Source: TMED69 sp964642505 | Lineage (GTDB): Bacteria; Pseudomonadota; Gammaproteobacteria; Ga0077536 | Assembly (NCBI GenBank): GCA_964642505.1 | Contig: CAZXQY010000123.1 | Span: 1 to 6,036, forward strand | Length of the DNA: 6,036 bases | Direction: 5' to 3' | Shown here: positions 1-6,036 of the stretch, piece after piece | Position numbering within the stretch: the first letter of the stretch is position 1 | Layout of the letters: each line of letters starts with the position of its first letter | The notes under the pieces: model-generated | The model's input: only the letters and a program-made list of their open reading frames with translations | The model's database searches: none | What the model was told of the DNA's origin: nothing | Made by a program: the position numbers and the translations under genes

Positions 1-138
1 GATCGCGTTTAATTGCGGGTTGAGTAATTCTATACGTTTAATAGCTTCTTCAACGAGCTCTATTGCCGACACTTGTTTCTCCCTTACTAATTCTCCCATA
101 GCCACTCCGTCTAGCTCATCGTACTCTTCGATTCTCAT
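1..138 (-). CDS. Amidase-signature family enzyme, N-terminal 46 residues only (partial)
   Basis: An open frame runs on the minus strand from an ATG at 138-136 without a stop to the window edge. It encodes 46 residues. The peptide has the typical start of amidase-signature (AS) family hydrolases: a short acidic lead with 'ELDGVAMGELVREKQ', then 'VSAIELVEEAIKRIE', then 'LNPQLNAI'. This is the family's N-terminal helix pair, which precedes the catalytic core. The Ser-cisSer-Lys triad and glycine-rich signature lie outside the window, so activity cannot be judged. AS enzymes hydrolyse amide or carbamoyl C-N bonds; the family also includes GatA and allophanate hydrolase. The start is supported by a good Shine-Dalgarno sequence, AGGAAGGG, at 146-153 with 7 bases of spacing. 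The gene is divergent from the epoxide hydrolase. A role beside the hydantoinase-type operon is plausible but inferred from proximity only. Family call fairly sure; substrate unknown. Confidence 0.8.
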   Translation of the reverse strand, partial: MRIEEYDELDGVAMGELVREKQVSAIELVEEAIKRIELLNPQLNAI

Positions 139-295
139 AGTTAAACCCTTCCTATTACGCCACTTATATGGCTAAGCTAGTATGATTTTTCTACATACGC
201 AAGTATCCGGATTTGATGTCCAGCCAGAGGGATAGAGTGCTTTTGTTAATATTTCCCACGTTTATGGAAAGATCAGTGATAGATTGATCATTTAC

Positions 296-322
296 TAGAT
301 ATCTAAATATTTTCGTTATACT
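296..322 (+). promoter_or_regulatory. Candidate promoter -10 box and palindromic operator upstream of the epoxide hydrolase
   Basis: TATACT at 317-322 matches five of six bases of the bacterial -10 consensus and lies 43 bases before the hydrolase ATG. No good -35 box sits at 16-18 bases; the nearest candidate, TTTACT at 291-296, is 20 bases away, so the promoter is weak or activator-dependent. A perfect 10-bp palindrome, TAGATATCTA (296-305), sits where the -35/-10 spacer would be, a usual place for a regulator site. A second inverted repeat, GATCA-N9-TGATC (271-289), lies just upstream. No regulator gene is in the window. This is motif reading only, in AT-rich DNA where chance matches are common. 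Confidence 0.25.
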
Positions 323-365
323 GATATTTTTTTTATGAATAAATAATTTCGGAGAAACTCAGAAT

Positions 366-1382
366 ATGATTGGCATTACAGAACACAGTTTTGAGACAAA
401 AAGGCATAAAACATACTACTTGGCGGCTGGACCAAACGATGGACCAAAAGTATTTTTTCTTCACGGCTGGCCCGAATTGTCGCTAAGTTGGCGGCATCAA
501 TTACTCTCTTTAGGAGGGCTGGGGTTTAGGGTTATTGCGCCCGATATGAGAGGGTATGGCAATTCATCTATTTACCCAGAACATTCTTTTTATGCCCTCA
601 GAGAAGTGGTTGCCGATATGTGCGAACTGAGTTCTTCCTTCACCTGCGAACCTGCAATCTGGGTAGGACATGATTGGGGCTCGCCAGTTGTTTGGAGTAT
701 GGTGAGACACCATCCCGAAAAAGTTGCAGGTGCGGTTAGCTTATGTGTTCCAATGGGATTGGAGGAAGGACTGTCTTTGGAATTGGTAGATCGTTCCATT
801 TATCCGAAGAAAGAATATCCGGTTGGCCAGTGGGATTATATGCTGTTTTATCAAGAAAACTTCGATTTGGCTACGGAACAAATGAATTCCGATCCTGGCG
901 GATTGGTCAAAATGATGTTTCGTAAAGGAGACCCTTCCAGTAAAGGTACCCGGTCTAGAACTGCCAGTATTCGAGCAAATGGTGGATGGTTTGTAGATGG
1001 TAAGTTTCCGAGCCTCCCGTTAGATACCGATGTCTTATCAGCCGATGAATTCAGCATTTATAGAGAGGCATTGGAACGCAATGGATTTTTTGGGCCAAAT
1101 AGTTGGTATATGAATCATGAAGCCAATTATGAATATGCAATGGAGGCAGGTGTTAGCCAAACATTGGAAAAACCGATTCTATTCGTTCATGCCGAATATG
1201 ACCTTGTTTGTGAAACAGTGGACTCGGAGCTGGCTAAGCCCATGCGTGAAAGGTGCACAAATCTAACGGAAGTTATTTTACAAGCGGGACATTGGGTCGC
1301 TCAGGAAAAAGGGAGTCAGGTATCTGCGGCCTTGGTACGATGGTTGGCAGAGAAAGCGGATTACTGGCCTATCGGTCGTTAA
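366..1382 (+). CDS. Alpha/beta hydrolase, soluble epoxide hydrolase type
   Basis: This is a complete 338-residue alpha/beta-hydrolase-fold protein with no signal peptide, so probably cytoplasmic. Epoxide hydrolases open an epoxide to a vicinal diol through an aspartyl ester intermediate. Visible hallmarks, in order: the oxyanion-hole motif HGWPE (33-37); DMRGYGNS (60-67); the nucleophile elbow GHDWG with D103; a lid region from about 130 to 255; a first lid tyrosine, Y162, in LFYQE; a second lid tyrosine, Y248, in the NSWYMN motif; the acid D279 in HAEYDLV; and the catalytic histidine H309 in AGHW. An Asp nucleophile combined with two lid tyrosines favours epoxide hydrolase over haloalkane or fluoroacetate dehalogenase, which use other halide-binding residues. 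The ATG has GGAGA at 351-355, 10 bases upstream. The gene stands alone, divergent from the amidase and convergent with the hydantoinase-type operon. Class is confident; the substrate is unknown. Confidence 0.9.
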   Translation: MIGITEHSFETKRHKTYYLAAGPNDGPKVFFLHGWPELSLSWRHQLLSLGGLGFRVIAPDMRGYGNSSIYPEHSFYALREVVADMCELSSSFTCEPAIWVGHDWGSPVVWSMVRHHPEKVAGAVSLCVPMGLEEGLSLELVDRSIYPKKEYPVGQWDYMLFYQENFDLATEQMNSDPGGLVKMMFRKGDPSSKGTRSRTASIRANGGWFVDGKFPSLPLDTDVLSADEFSIYREALERNGFFGPNSWYMNHEANYEYAMEAGVSQTLEKPILFVHAEYDLVCETVDSELAKPMRERCTNLTEVILQAGHWVAQEKGSQVSAALVRWLAEKADYWPIGR

Positions 1383-1496
1383 TTCTATTGTTTCGTGTAG
1401 GGACAGACGCAAAATGTCGCTAACATCGTCTTGCTACCTAAAATTTTGGATACGTCATGCTAGTATTCTTGGATTGTCTTCGTCAAGCGTTGCTTC

Positions 1497-1548
1497 CGAC
1501 TAGGCCGAACTGCGATTTTTGGGGAAATGCCGCCGTTCGGCCTAGTCG
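1497..1548. repeat. 14-bp perfect inverted repeat between convergent genes; candidate bidirectional transcription end
   Basis: CGACTAGGCCGAAC (1497-1510) is repeated exactly, inverted, at 1535-1548. After a one-base mismatch (1511/1534) the stem continues with three more G-C pairs (1512-1514 with 1531-1533), leaving a 16-base loop. It lies 114 bases past the hydrolase stop and 77 bases past the cupin stop, in the convergent gap, which suits a shared end for both transcripts. Neither flank has a U-run (ATATCC follows on plus, AAGCAACG on minus), so it is not a canonical intrinsic terminator. It may instead stabilise 3' ends, be a Rho-associated hairpin, or be one copy of a dispersed palindromic repeat. 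The rest of 1383-1625 shows no gene I can support. Confidence 0.8.
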
Positions 1549-1625
1549 ATATCCTTACCCGCGTTAATACATCTATTAAATCGACAGAAAACTAAAAACC
1601 TTTAAGACAGCAAAGTAAAGATCAC

Positions 1626-1964
1626 CTAAAATTTACCGGGCGTAAAAACTGCGATGACATCATTAGGGCCTTCAATAACTTTGTATCCATAGGTTTTTCC
1701 TCTCGGAATGAAGATAGCCTTTCCTGGCCCTAAAATTTCCATATTACCGTTCTTAGTGAACTCGATTTTACCTGTGAGTATATAGACTATTTCATCGTGA
1801 TCAGGGTAGCTAACACTGGAATCTTCGTAACCTTCATGTAGGGTCGATACATTGAAGGACATAGAGCTAGCACCGTGCTCCTTCCGGATGACCCTCCTGC
1901 TGATAAGTGAGGTTTCTTCGTATACCTCAGATTCCTTTAGATCAACTATGTTTATGTCACTCAT
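1626..1964 (-). CDS. Small single-domain cupin protein, ligand-poor, third gene of the hydantoinase-type operon
   Basis: This complete 112-residue protein is about the size of one cupin_2 barrel, with no signal peptide or membrane segment. Cupin motif 1 appears as E58-X6-G65 within 'DHDEIVYILTGKIEF'. Motif 2 appears as G81-X5-P87-X-G89 within 'GKAIFIPRGKTYGY'. The canonical metal ligands are mostly missing: the HXH positions carry V51 and Y53 (H56 is nearby but out of register), and the motif 2 histidine is Y92. Only E58 remains. From memory of the family, this resembles ligand-poor EutQ-like cupins more than dioxygenase-type cupins. The start is supported by GAGGA at 1973-1977 with 8 bases of spacing. 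The gene begins 16 bases after the hyuA-like stop, so it is almost certainly cotranscribed. It could be an accessory or substrate-handling subunit, a small isomerase or lyase, or a sensor. Fold is confident; function unknown. Confidence 0.85.
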   Translation of the reverse strand: MSDINIVDLKESEVYEETSLISRRVIRKEHGASSMSFNVSTLHEGYEDSSVSYPDHDEIVYILTGKIEFTKNGNMEILGPGKAIFIPRGKTYGYKVIEGPNDVIAVFTPGKF

Positions 1965-1980
1965 AACAAAAGTCCTCTTT

Positions 1981-4059
1981 TTATTCTGCTTCGACGGTAA
2001 TCAGAGAGCTGCCATCCGGTTGGACTTCTAGACTGTCCCCGGGGTTTATCACCACGGTAGTGGTCTCAAATTCTACAACGCTCGGTCCTTTTATCACCTC
2101 TCCTGCGGCTAAGCCTTCTCCAGAAAAAATATCTGTTTTGACTTGGCTATTGATTGTGGCCATGTAGGCTAGACGGTGAGATTTAAAACTAGGCTCTTCT
2201 AGCGACATTTTATCGATTTTCCCCTCGGGCACTGGTCGGCTTCCCGTCGCGGTTAATCGCCAATGCAGACATTCAATCGGTTGGTCACGCATTGCATAAG
2301 TAAAGCGGCGCTCATGCTCCGCATGAAAATCGTCTTCTAATTTGCGTAGAAAAGCGTCGTCTACTTTACCTAACGGAAGTGGGACGGTGAGATTGTGAAC
2401 TTGTCCGGGGTATCTTCCTTCTAAATGACGGGTAAAGTGAATTTCTTTTTTTGAAAAGCCATCCGATCGGAGGTGTTTTGTTCCCTCTTTTTCGAGTTCA
2501 CTAAAAACGTCAGTAATCTGTTTTTGAACGCCTTGAACATTTGAGTAGCAATGCGACAGGCGCACATAGTCATGCCTCACAGGAGTAACAGCCATTCCAA
2601 AAGCGCACAACCCTCCTGCTGAGCGCGGCACCAGGACTTCTTTGATTCCAAGCATTCTAGCGAGTTCCGCCGCGTGTAGGCCTCCGGCACCTCCTCCAGC
2701 AACAAGGACATATTCACGAGGGTCTATTCCTCGCTCTATCGAAACCGCTCTTATGGCCGTAGCCATATTTGAGTTTACTATGGTAATGATACCTGCCGCC
2801 GCAGATTCTATATCAAGATCCAATGGCTTTGCTACGTACTCATCCATTGCCCGTTGAGCTAACGAAAGGTCCAGAGATCGACGTCCACCAAGGAAAGCTC
2901 CAGAAGCCATTCGTCCTACTATAAGGTTAGCATCTGTCACGGTTGGCTCTTTTCCTCCGCGGCCGTAACAAGCTGGTCCCGGTTGAGAGCCGGCACTGCG
3001 AGGACCGACTCGCAGGGAGTTTCCACTGTCAATCCAGCCGATGGAACCTCCTCCGGCTCCAACGGACAAAACTTCTACTCCATTTACACCGATGGGTTGA
3101 TCCGCAACTTTTATATCACTTGACATAACCGGTTCGCCATCACGTAGTAAGCATACGTCAAAACTTGTTCCACCCATGTCGACAACAATGAGTTTGTCGG
3201 GGCTTTTCGTCCGCGCTGCATAATGGGCACCGGCAGCCGGTCCAGCAGCCGGGCCAGAAGCTACCGCATTAACTGGGCGTGACAAGAGGTCAGGAATAGC
3301 AGCACATCCTCCGTTGACTTGCATGATGAGGGGTTTTAAATATTCGTTCGCCATACCGCGATTTTGCATTTCGAGCTCAAATTCTCTGAGATATTTGCCA
3401 ATGATTGGCGCGATATAGGCGCTTAGTATTGTGGAAGAGGTCCTTTCCCATTCTCTTATCTCTGGTAGGATATCGGCGGAACATAAAACGTCTAAATCAG
3501 GTATTTCGTCTTTTAATATTTCCGCAGTTCTATGTTCGTGACTAGCGTCTAGTATCGACCAAAGATAAGCAACTGCGACGGCTTTTACATTATGTTTGAC
3601 GAATATTTTTGCAGCGTCCCGAACTGCCTGCTCATCGAGTTTCTTCTCAATTTCTCCAGTTGCGGTGATTCTTTCCGGTATGCCTAACCGTAGATACCGA
3701 GGAACGAAGTCCTTTGGCTTTTGTAGGTGAATATTAAAACGTTGCGGTTTCGCCCCTTTTCCTAAATGAAGGATATCTCTAAAGCCCTCCGTACATAATA
3801 GTCCGACCGCTGGGCCGGTTCGTTGTATTAAGGCATTGGTGGCCATGGTTTGTCCATGAACCAAAATATCCGTCGATGCCAATAACGTTTCTACATCGCT
3901 ACCTACCGCACCAGCTACTCCTTCAAGCCCCTTCGTAATAGCAAGTAAGGGTTCATCAGGAGTGGAGTCTTCTTTGTAGACTATAAATTGACCATTGTCG
4001 CGTAGTAAAACGACGTCTGTAAATGTGCCGCCGATATCTATTCCGATTCTATCGCTCAA
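1981..4059 (-). CDS. hyuA: HyuA-family ATP-dependent hydantoinase / 5-oxoprolinase / acetone carboxylase beta-type subunit
   Basis: At 692 residues this is full length for the family. HyuA proteins form the actin-like ATPase half of a HyuA-HyuB enzyme, phosphorylating the substrate so that HyuB can hydrolyse a ring or carboxylate a ketone. Visible features in order: phosphate-binding DIGGTFTD (8-15); VHGQTMATNAL (67-77), characteristic of Hydant_A_N; ATPase-core DMGGTSFD (294-301); GAGGGS (334-339) followed by GPRSAGSQPGPACYG (352-366); nucleotide-binding AGGGAGG (454-460) with H462; and a C-terminal domain from about 500 with RYPGQ (549-553) and EFETTTVV (663-670). The start is TTG at 4059-4057, giving Ser-Asp-Arg-Ile next; no in-frame ATG or GTG lies closer to the Shine-Dalgarno sequence. 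The gene begins 5 bases after the hyuB-like stop, which suggests translational coupling. 5-oxoprolinase, N-methylhydantoinase, caprolactamase and acetone or acetophenone carboxylase subunits share this architecture, so the substrate is open. The symbol denotes the family. Confidence 0.92.
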   Translation of the reverse strand: MSDRIGIDIGGTFTDVVLLRDNGQFIVYKEDSTPDEPLLAITKGLEGVAGAVGSDVETLLASTDILVHGQTMATNALIQRTGPAVGLLCTEGFRDILHLGKGAKPQRFNIHLQKPKDFVPRYLRLGIPERITATGEIEKKLDEQAVRDAAKIFVKHNVKAVAVAYLWSILDASHEHRTAEILKDEIPDLDVLCSADILPEIREWERTSSTILSAYIAPIIGKYLREFELEMQNRGMANEYLKPLIMQVNGGCAAIPDLLSRPVNAVASGPAAGPAAGAHYAARTKSPDKLIVVDMGGTSFDVCLLRDGEPVMSSDIKVADQPIGVNGVEVLSVGAGGGSIGWIDSGNSLRVGPRSAGSQPGPACYGRGGKEPTVTDANLIVGRMASGAFLGGRRSLDLSLAQRAMDEYVAKPLDLDIESAAAGIITIVNSNMATAIRAVSIERGIDPREYVLVAGGGAGGLHAAELARMLGIKEVLVPRSAGGLCAFGMAVTPVRHDYVRLSHCYSNVQGVQKQITDVFSELEKEGTKHLRSDGFSKKEIHFTRHLEGRYPGQVHNLTVPLPLGKVDDAFLRKLEDDFHAEHERRFTYAMRDQPIECLHWRLTATGSRPVPEGKIDKMSLEEPSFKSHRLAYMATINSQVKTDIFSGEGLAAGEVIKGPSVVEFETTTVVINPGDSLEVQPDGSSLITVEAE

Positions 4060-4064
4060 GTCAC

Positions 4065-5969
4065 CTAATCTCCTTCGTTATCTTGAAAATGTTCGGCGAT
4101 CGTAGGCGCTTCGATATATCTATCTTTGGCTCCCATATTTTCCTCTAACCAAGAACCGGCAGCAGGTTTGACTGGATCGATTAGGGGTCTTTCTTCTCGC
4201 CGTAATTGTTGACGTAGCTCGTCGGTTTTTTCCACGTTAATGGTTCGCTCCAGATCGTCATTAAGAACAACTCCGAATAGGTTACGTGCAGTATCTTCGC
4301 TAATGATTCTATCTCTTAGGTTTTCTCTGACGATTTCAGCGTCCCGATCGCAAGGTCGCCCCCAACCCCCGCCGCCGGAAGAATACCCAACCCAGGATTC
4401 TCCCGCCCTAACTAGCGTTTGTCCGGCTACCGAAGTGAAAGTTCGAGAGCCGTCGGAGTGTTGTATGTAAACTCCTCCGCCTTTACTCATTGTTCCGCCG
4501 TTTGTTCCATGCGGAGGATTTTTAGAAGCTTCTCCGAATCCTACTGCTTCCATATCGCCGGCAATGGGTCGGTATTTAGTTCGAGTTCCGGCACCACCTA
4601 TCCATTCGCCCATTCCCATTGAGTCTGTTTCGATTTCGTTGAAATCTATTCTTAAAGGGTATAGGAGTTCTACTTCTTCCACCGATGCGCTCGTCAGACC
4701 GCCCATCCCGGCGATTGTACCGATCATAGGCCAACCGTCGGCGTCTTTGGCGGCGCCGGAGCCGCCCATACTATTAAAGAGCATGCAGCCCCATTCTTGG
4801 TCGGTTCGCTGGTCGATACCATTAAAATTAGGTAAGTGCCCCGCGTGGCAGGAACCGGCAGGAACTCTATCTGGGACCGCTTGGGCCATGGCTATGTTGA
4901 TAACGTCGTGCATCGGATCGGCCGGATTAGTAGTTGCTCCGCCGACCGCAGCGGGCCATTTTGCATTACATATGGTGCCTTCTTGAGCCTCCGCACTAAT
5001 GTGCTGTAGTACACCGTGGTTATGGGGAATGTCCGCGTCAATGTAGTATAAAAACGGAATAGTAGCGGTTGCCTGCATCACGGCATGTGTCGCATTGAAG
5101 GAGCCAGTCGATGGTGGGCCCCCGTCGTAAAAAACGCTTATATCGGCACCTTTTTTTGTTACTGTAGCCTTTATGGGGATGTCTACAGCGCCGTTCCCAT
5201 CGGTATCTGTCCAGGTTAGTCCCTCATAAACCCCGTCAGGAATTTCCTTGAACTGCTGGGAAGCTCTGTGGTCCGCATAGTCCATCAGGCCATCACTGTA
5301 ACGTTCTACTTCTTCGGTTCCGTACTCTGTACATAACTCCATTAATCCTTTGCGTGCGACGTTGCACGCACCCAGTTGAGCCCGAAGATCGCCATGTAAG
5401 GCATCGCGGTAGCGTACGTTAGCCAAGTACAATTCCACCATGTCATGGCGCTCTTTGCCTTGGTCCACAAGTTTTATGGGTGGGATGACAATACCTTCCT
5501 GAAAAATTGTACGAGCGGCCGGAACTATACTGGATGCTTCACTGGCCCCACAGTCGAGTTGATGTCCTCGTGCGACGGTCCAGAAGACGTGTTTCCTTTC
5601 AGAGAAAACAGGTTGCGCGGTTACCAAATCTGGGATATGGGTGTTCCCCCGATACGGATCGTTGACCATGTAAACGTCGCCGTCGTGAATGTCGCCTTCA
5701 AATACTCGGGTGATTTCCATCAAAACCGTTCGGATGCTGTTGCAATGAATAGGTAAACATTCTGCCATGGTGACCTGTCTGGGACCGTCTTCGTGTGCAT
5801 CATAGATCATGCAGGAGTAGTCTCTCGCAAGCGCGATCACCGAAGTCCAGGCGGTCTGCTCCATCGCTAATGTCATTTCTTGTCCTATGGCTTCGAATCT
5901 ATTCCTAATTACACTAAAGGTAATTGGATCAAAATCTCTTTCCAAACTATCTTGAATAACCGTTGCCAT
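4065..5969 (-). CDS. hyuB: HyuB-family ATP-dependent hydantoinase / 5-oxoprolinase / acetone carboxylase alpha-type subunit
   Basis: This complete 634-residue protein is the metal-dependent partner of the HyuA-like ATPase encoded next to it. The Hydantoinase_B domain spans about 14-540: it opens with DPITFSVIRNRF (14-25) and EM (31-32), carries NDPYRGNTHIPD (103-114), RGHQLDCG (134-141) and QEGIVIPPIKL (157-167), and closes with SSGGGGWGRP (530-539). A typical tail follows, with 'ISEDTARNLFGVVL' (556-569), then a charged stretch to 634. H111, D114 and H136 match in pattern and spacing the Mn ligands I recall from the acetone carboxylase alpha subunit, so the metal site looks intact. The protein is cytoplasmic, with no signal peptide. 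ATG at 5969 has AAGGGGG (5983-5977) 7 bases upstream. This is the first of three operon genes in the window. Here hyuB precedes hyuA, the reverse of Pseudomonas hyuABC. Family certain; reaction (ring-opening hydrolysis or carboxylation) undetermined. Confidence 0.92.
   Translation of the reverse strand: MATVIQDSLERDFDPITFSVIRNRFEAIGQEMTLAMEQTAWTSVIALARDYSCMIYDAHEDGPRQVTMAECLPIHCNSIRTVLMEITRVFEGDIHDGDVYMVNDPYRGNTHIPDLVTAQPVFSERKHVFWTVARGHQLDCGASEASSIVPAARTIFQEGIVIPPIKLVDQGKERHDMVELYLANVRYRDALHGDLRAQLGACNVARKGLMELCTEYGTEEVERYSDGLMDYADHRASQQFKEIPDGVYEGLTWTDTDGNGAVDIPIKATVTKKGADISVFYDGGPPSTGSFNATHAVMQATATIPFLYYIDADIPHNHGVLQHISAEAQEGTICNAKWPAAVGGATTNPADPMHDVINIAMAQAVPDRVPAGSCHAGHLPNFNGIDQRTDQEWGCMLFNSMGGSGAAKDADGWPMIGTIAGMGGLTSASVEEVELLYPLRIDFNEIETDSMGMGEWIGGAGTRTKYRPIAGDMEAVGFGEASKNPPHGTNGGTMSKGGGVYIQHSDGSRTFTSVAGQTLVRAGESWVGYSSGGGGWGRPCDRDAEIVRENLRDRIISEDTARNLFGVVLNDDLERTINVEKTDELRQQLRREERPLIDPVKPAAGSWLEENMGAKDRYIEAPTIAEHFQDNEGD
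4070..4076 (-). promoter_or_regulatory. Ribosome binding site that fixes the TTG start of the HyuA-like gene
   Basis: On the minus strand GAAGGAG (4076-4070) sits inside the last codons of the hyuB-like gene, 10 bases before the TTG. The only other initiator nearby, GTG at 4064-4062, is out of frame and hits TGA after two codons. The signal therefore selects the TTG. Ribosomes ending on hyuB would stop beside this site, consistent with coupled, near-equal production of both subunits. Confidence 0.75.
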
Positions 5970-6036
5970 GGCATTTCCCCCTTAGGCAAATTCCTTGTTT
6001 AGCCTTCATTACCGCTATGCTTGCAAATTTCTGTCA

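Noticed and set aside
139..295. Promoter for the amidase on the minus strand
   Set aside because: CATACT and TATAAG hexamers occur, but none has a -35 box at acceptable spacing, so I do not annotate one.
590..1057. Open frames overlapping the epoxide hydrolase (590-799 and 851-1057 minus, 743-925 plus)
   Set aside because: The hydrolase frame carries all catalytic motifs across this stretch. The overlapping frames have no motif and are shadows.
1414..1503. 29-codon plus-strand open frame in the convergent gap
   Set aside because: It has only a poor purine stretch upstream, no recognisable peptide features, and it ends inside the inverted repeat. It is too short to support from sequence alone.
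4564..4986. 140-codon plus-strand open frame opposite the hyuB-like gene
   Set aside because: It lies antisense within a strongly conserved HyuB region, has no recognisable domain, and its openness follows from the codons of the real gene. Other opposite-strand frames (4240-4470, 4419-4622, 5445-5756, 2642-2857, 2943-3128) fail for the same reason.
5999..6034. Possible last 11 codons of an upstream minus-strand gene ending in TAA at 6001-5999
   Set aside because: Eleven codons to the window edge are expected by chance and match no family. The same 67 bases could equally be a hyuB promoter leader, since TGACAG at the edge and GGTAAT resemble weak -35/-10 boxes. Sequence beyond 6036 is needed to decide.
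1..6036. Mobile elements, CRISPR arrays, tRNA or rRNA genes, riboswitches
   Set aside because: I saw no transposase, regularly spaced repeats, cloverleaf or recognisable riboswitch core. The only notable repeat is the single inverted repeat at 1497-1548.

Overview
The window is bacterial and compact. It holds intronless genes with Shine-Dalgarno sequences, tight gene spacing and moderate GC content (judged by eye to be mid-40s %, not computed). I cannot place the organism reliably. The catabolic enzymes and mixed codon choice would fit an environmental bacterium, such as a marine or soil Pseudomonadota or a Chloroflexota of the SAR202 type. No rRNA, tRNA or other phylogenetic marker is present.

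Layout, left to right. (1) Positions 1-138, minus strand: the first 46 codons of an amidase-signature (AS) family enzyme, cut by the window edge. (2) Positions 139-365: a divergent intergenic region with a plausible -10 box and a perfect 10-bp palindrome just upstream of the hydrolase. (3) Positions 366-1382, plus strand: a complete alpha/beta hydrolase with every hallmark residue of a soluble epoxide hydrolase. (4) Positions 1383-1625: the convergent gap between the hydrolase and the operon to its right, containing a strong 14-bp inverted repeat. (5) Positions 1626-5969, minus strand: a three-gene operon, transcribed right to left as hyuB-like, hyuA-like, then a one-domain cupin. The gaps are 5 and 16 bp. 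(6) Positions 5970-6036: the hyuB leader, running off the edge.

The main system is the HyuB/HyuA pair. It belongs to the ATP-dependent hydantoinase / 5-oxoprolinase / caprolactamase / acetone-acetophenone carboxylase superfamily. HyuA supplies the actin-like ATP-phosphorylating part. HyuB supplies the metal-dependent catalytic part, and the likely metal triad H111/D114/H136 is intact. The substrate cannot be read from the sequence. Candidates are a cyclic amide (hydantoin, oxoproline, lactam) or a ketone to be carboxylated. No HyuC-type carbamoylase and no carboxylase gamma subunit lies in the window. A small cupin lacking most canonical metal ligands takes the third position instead. The nearby amidase and epoxide hydrolase make the locus look like a catabolic cluster for a cyclic or heteroatom-containing compound, but that functional link is inference from proximity.
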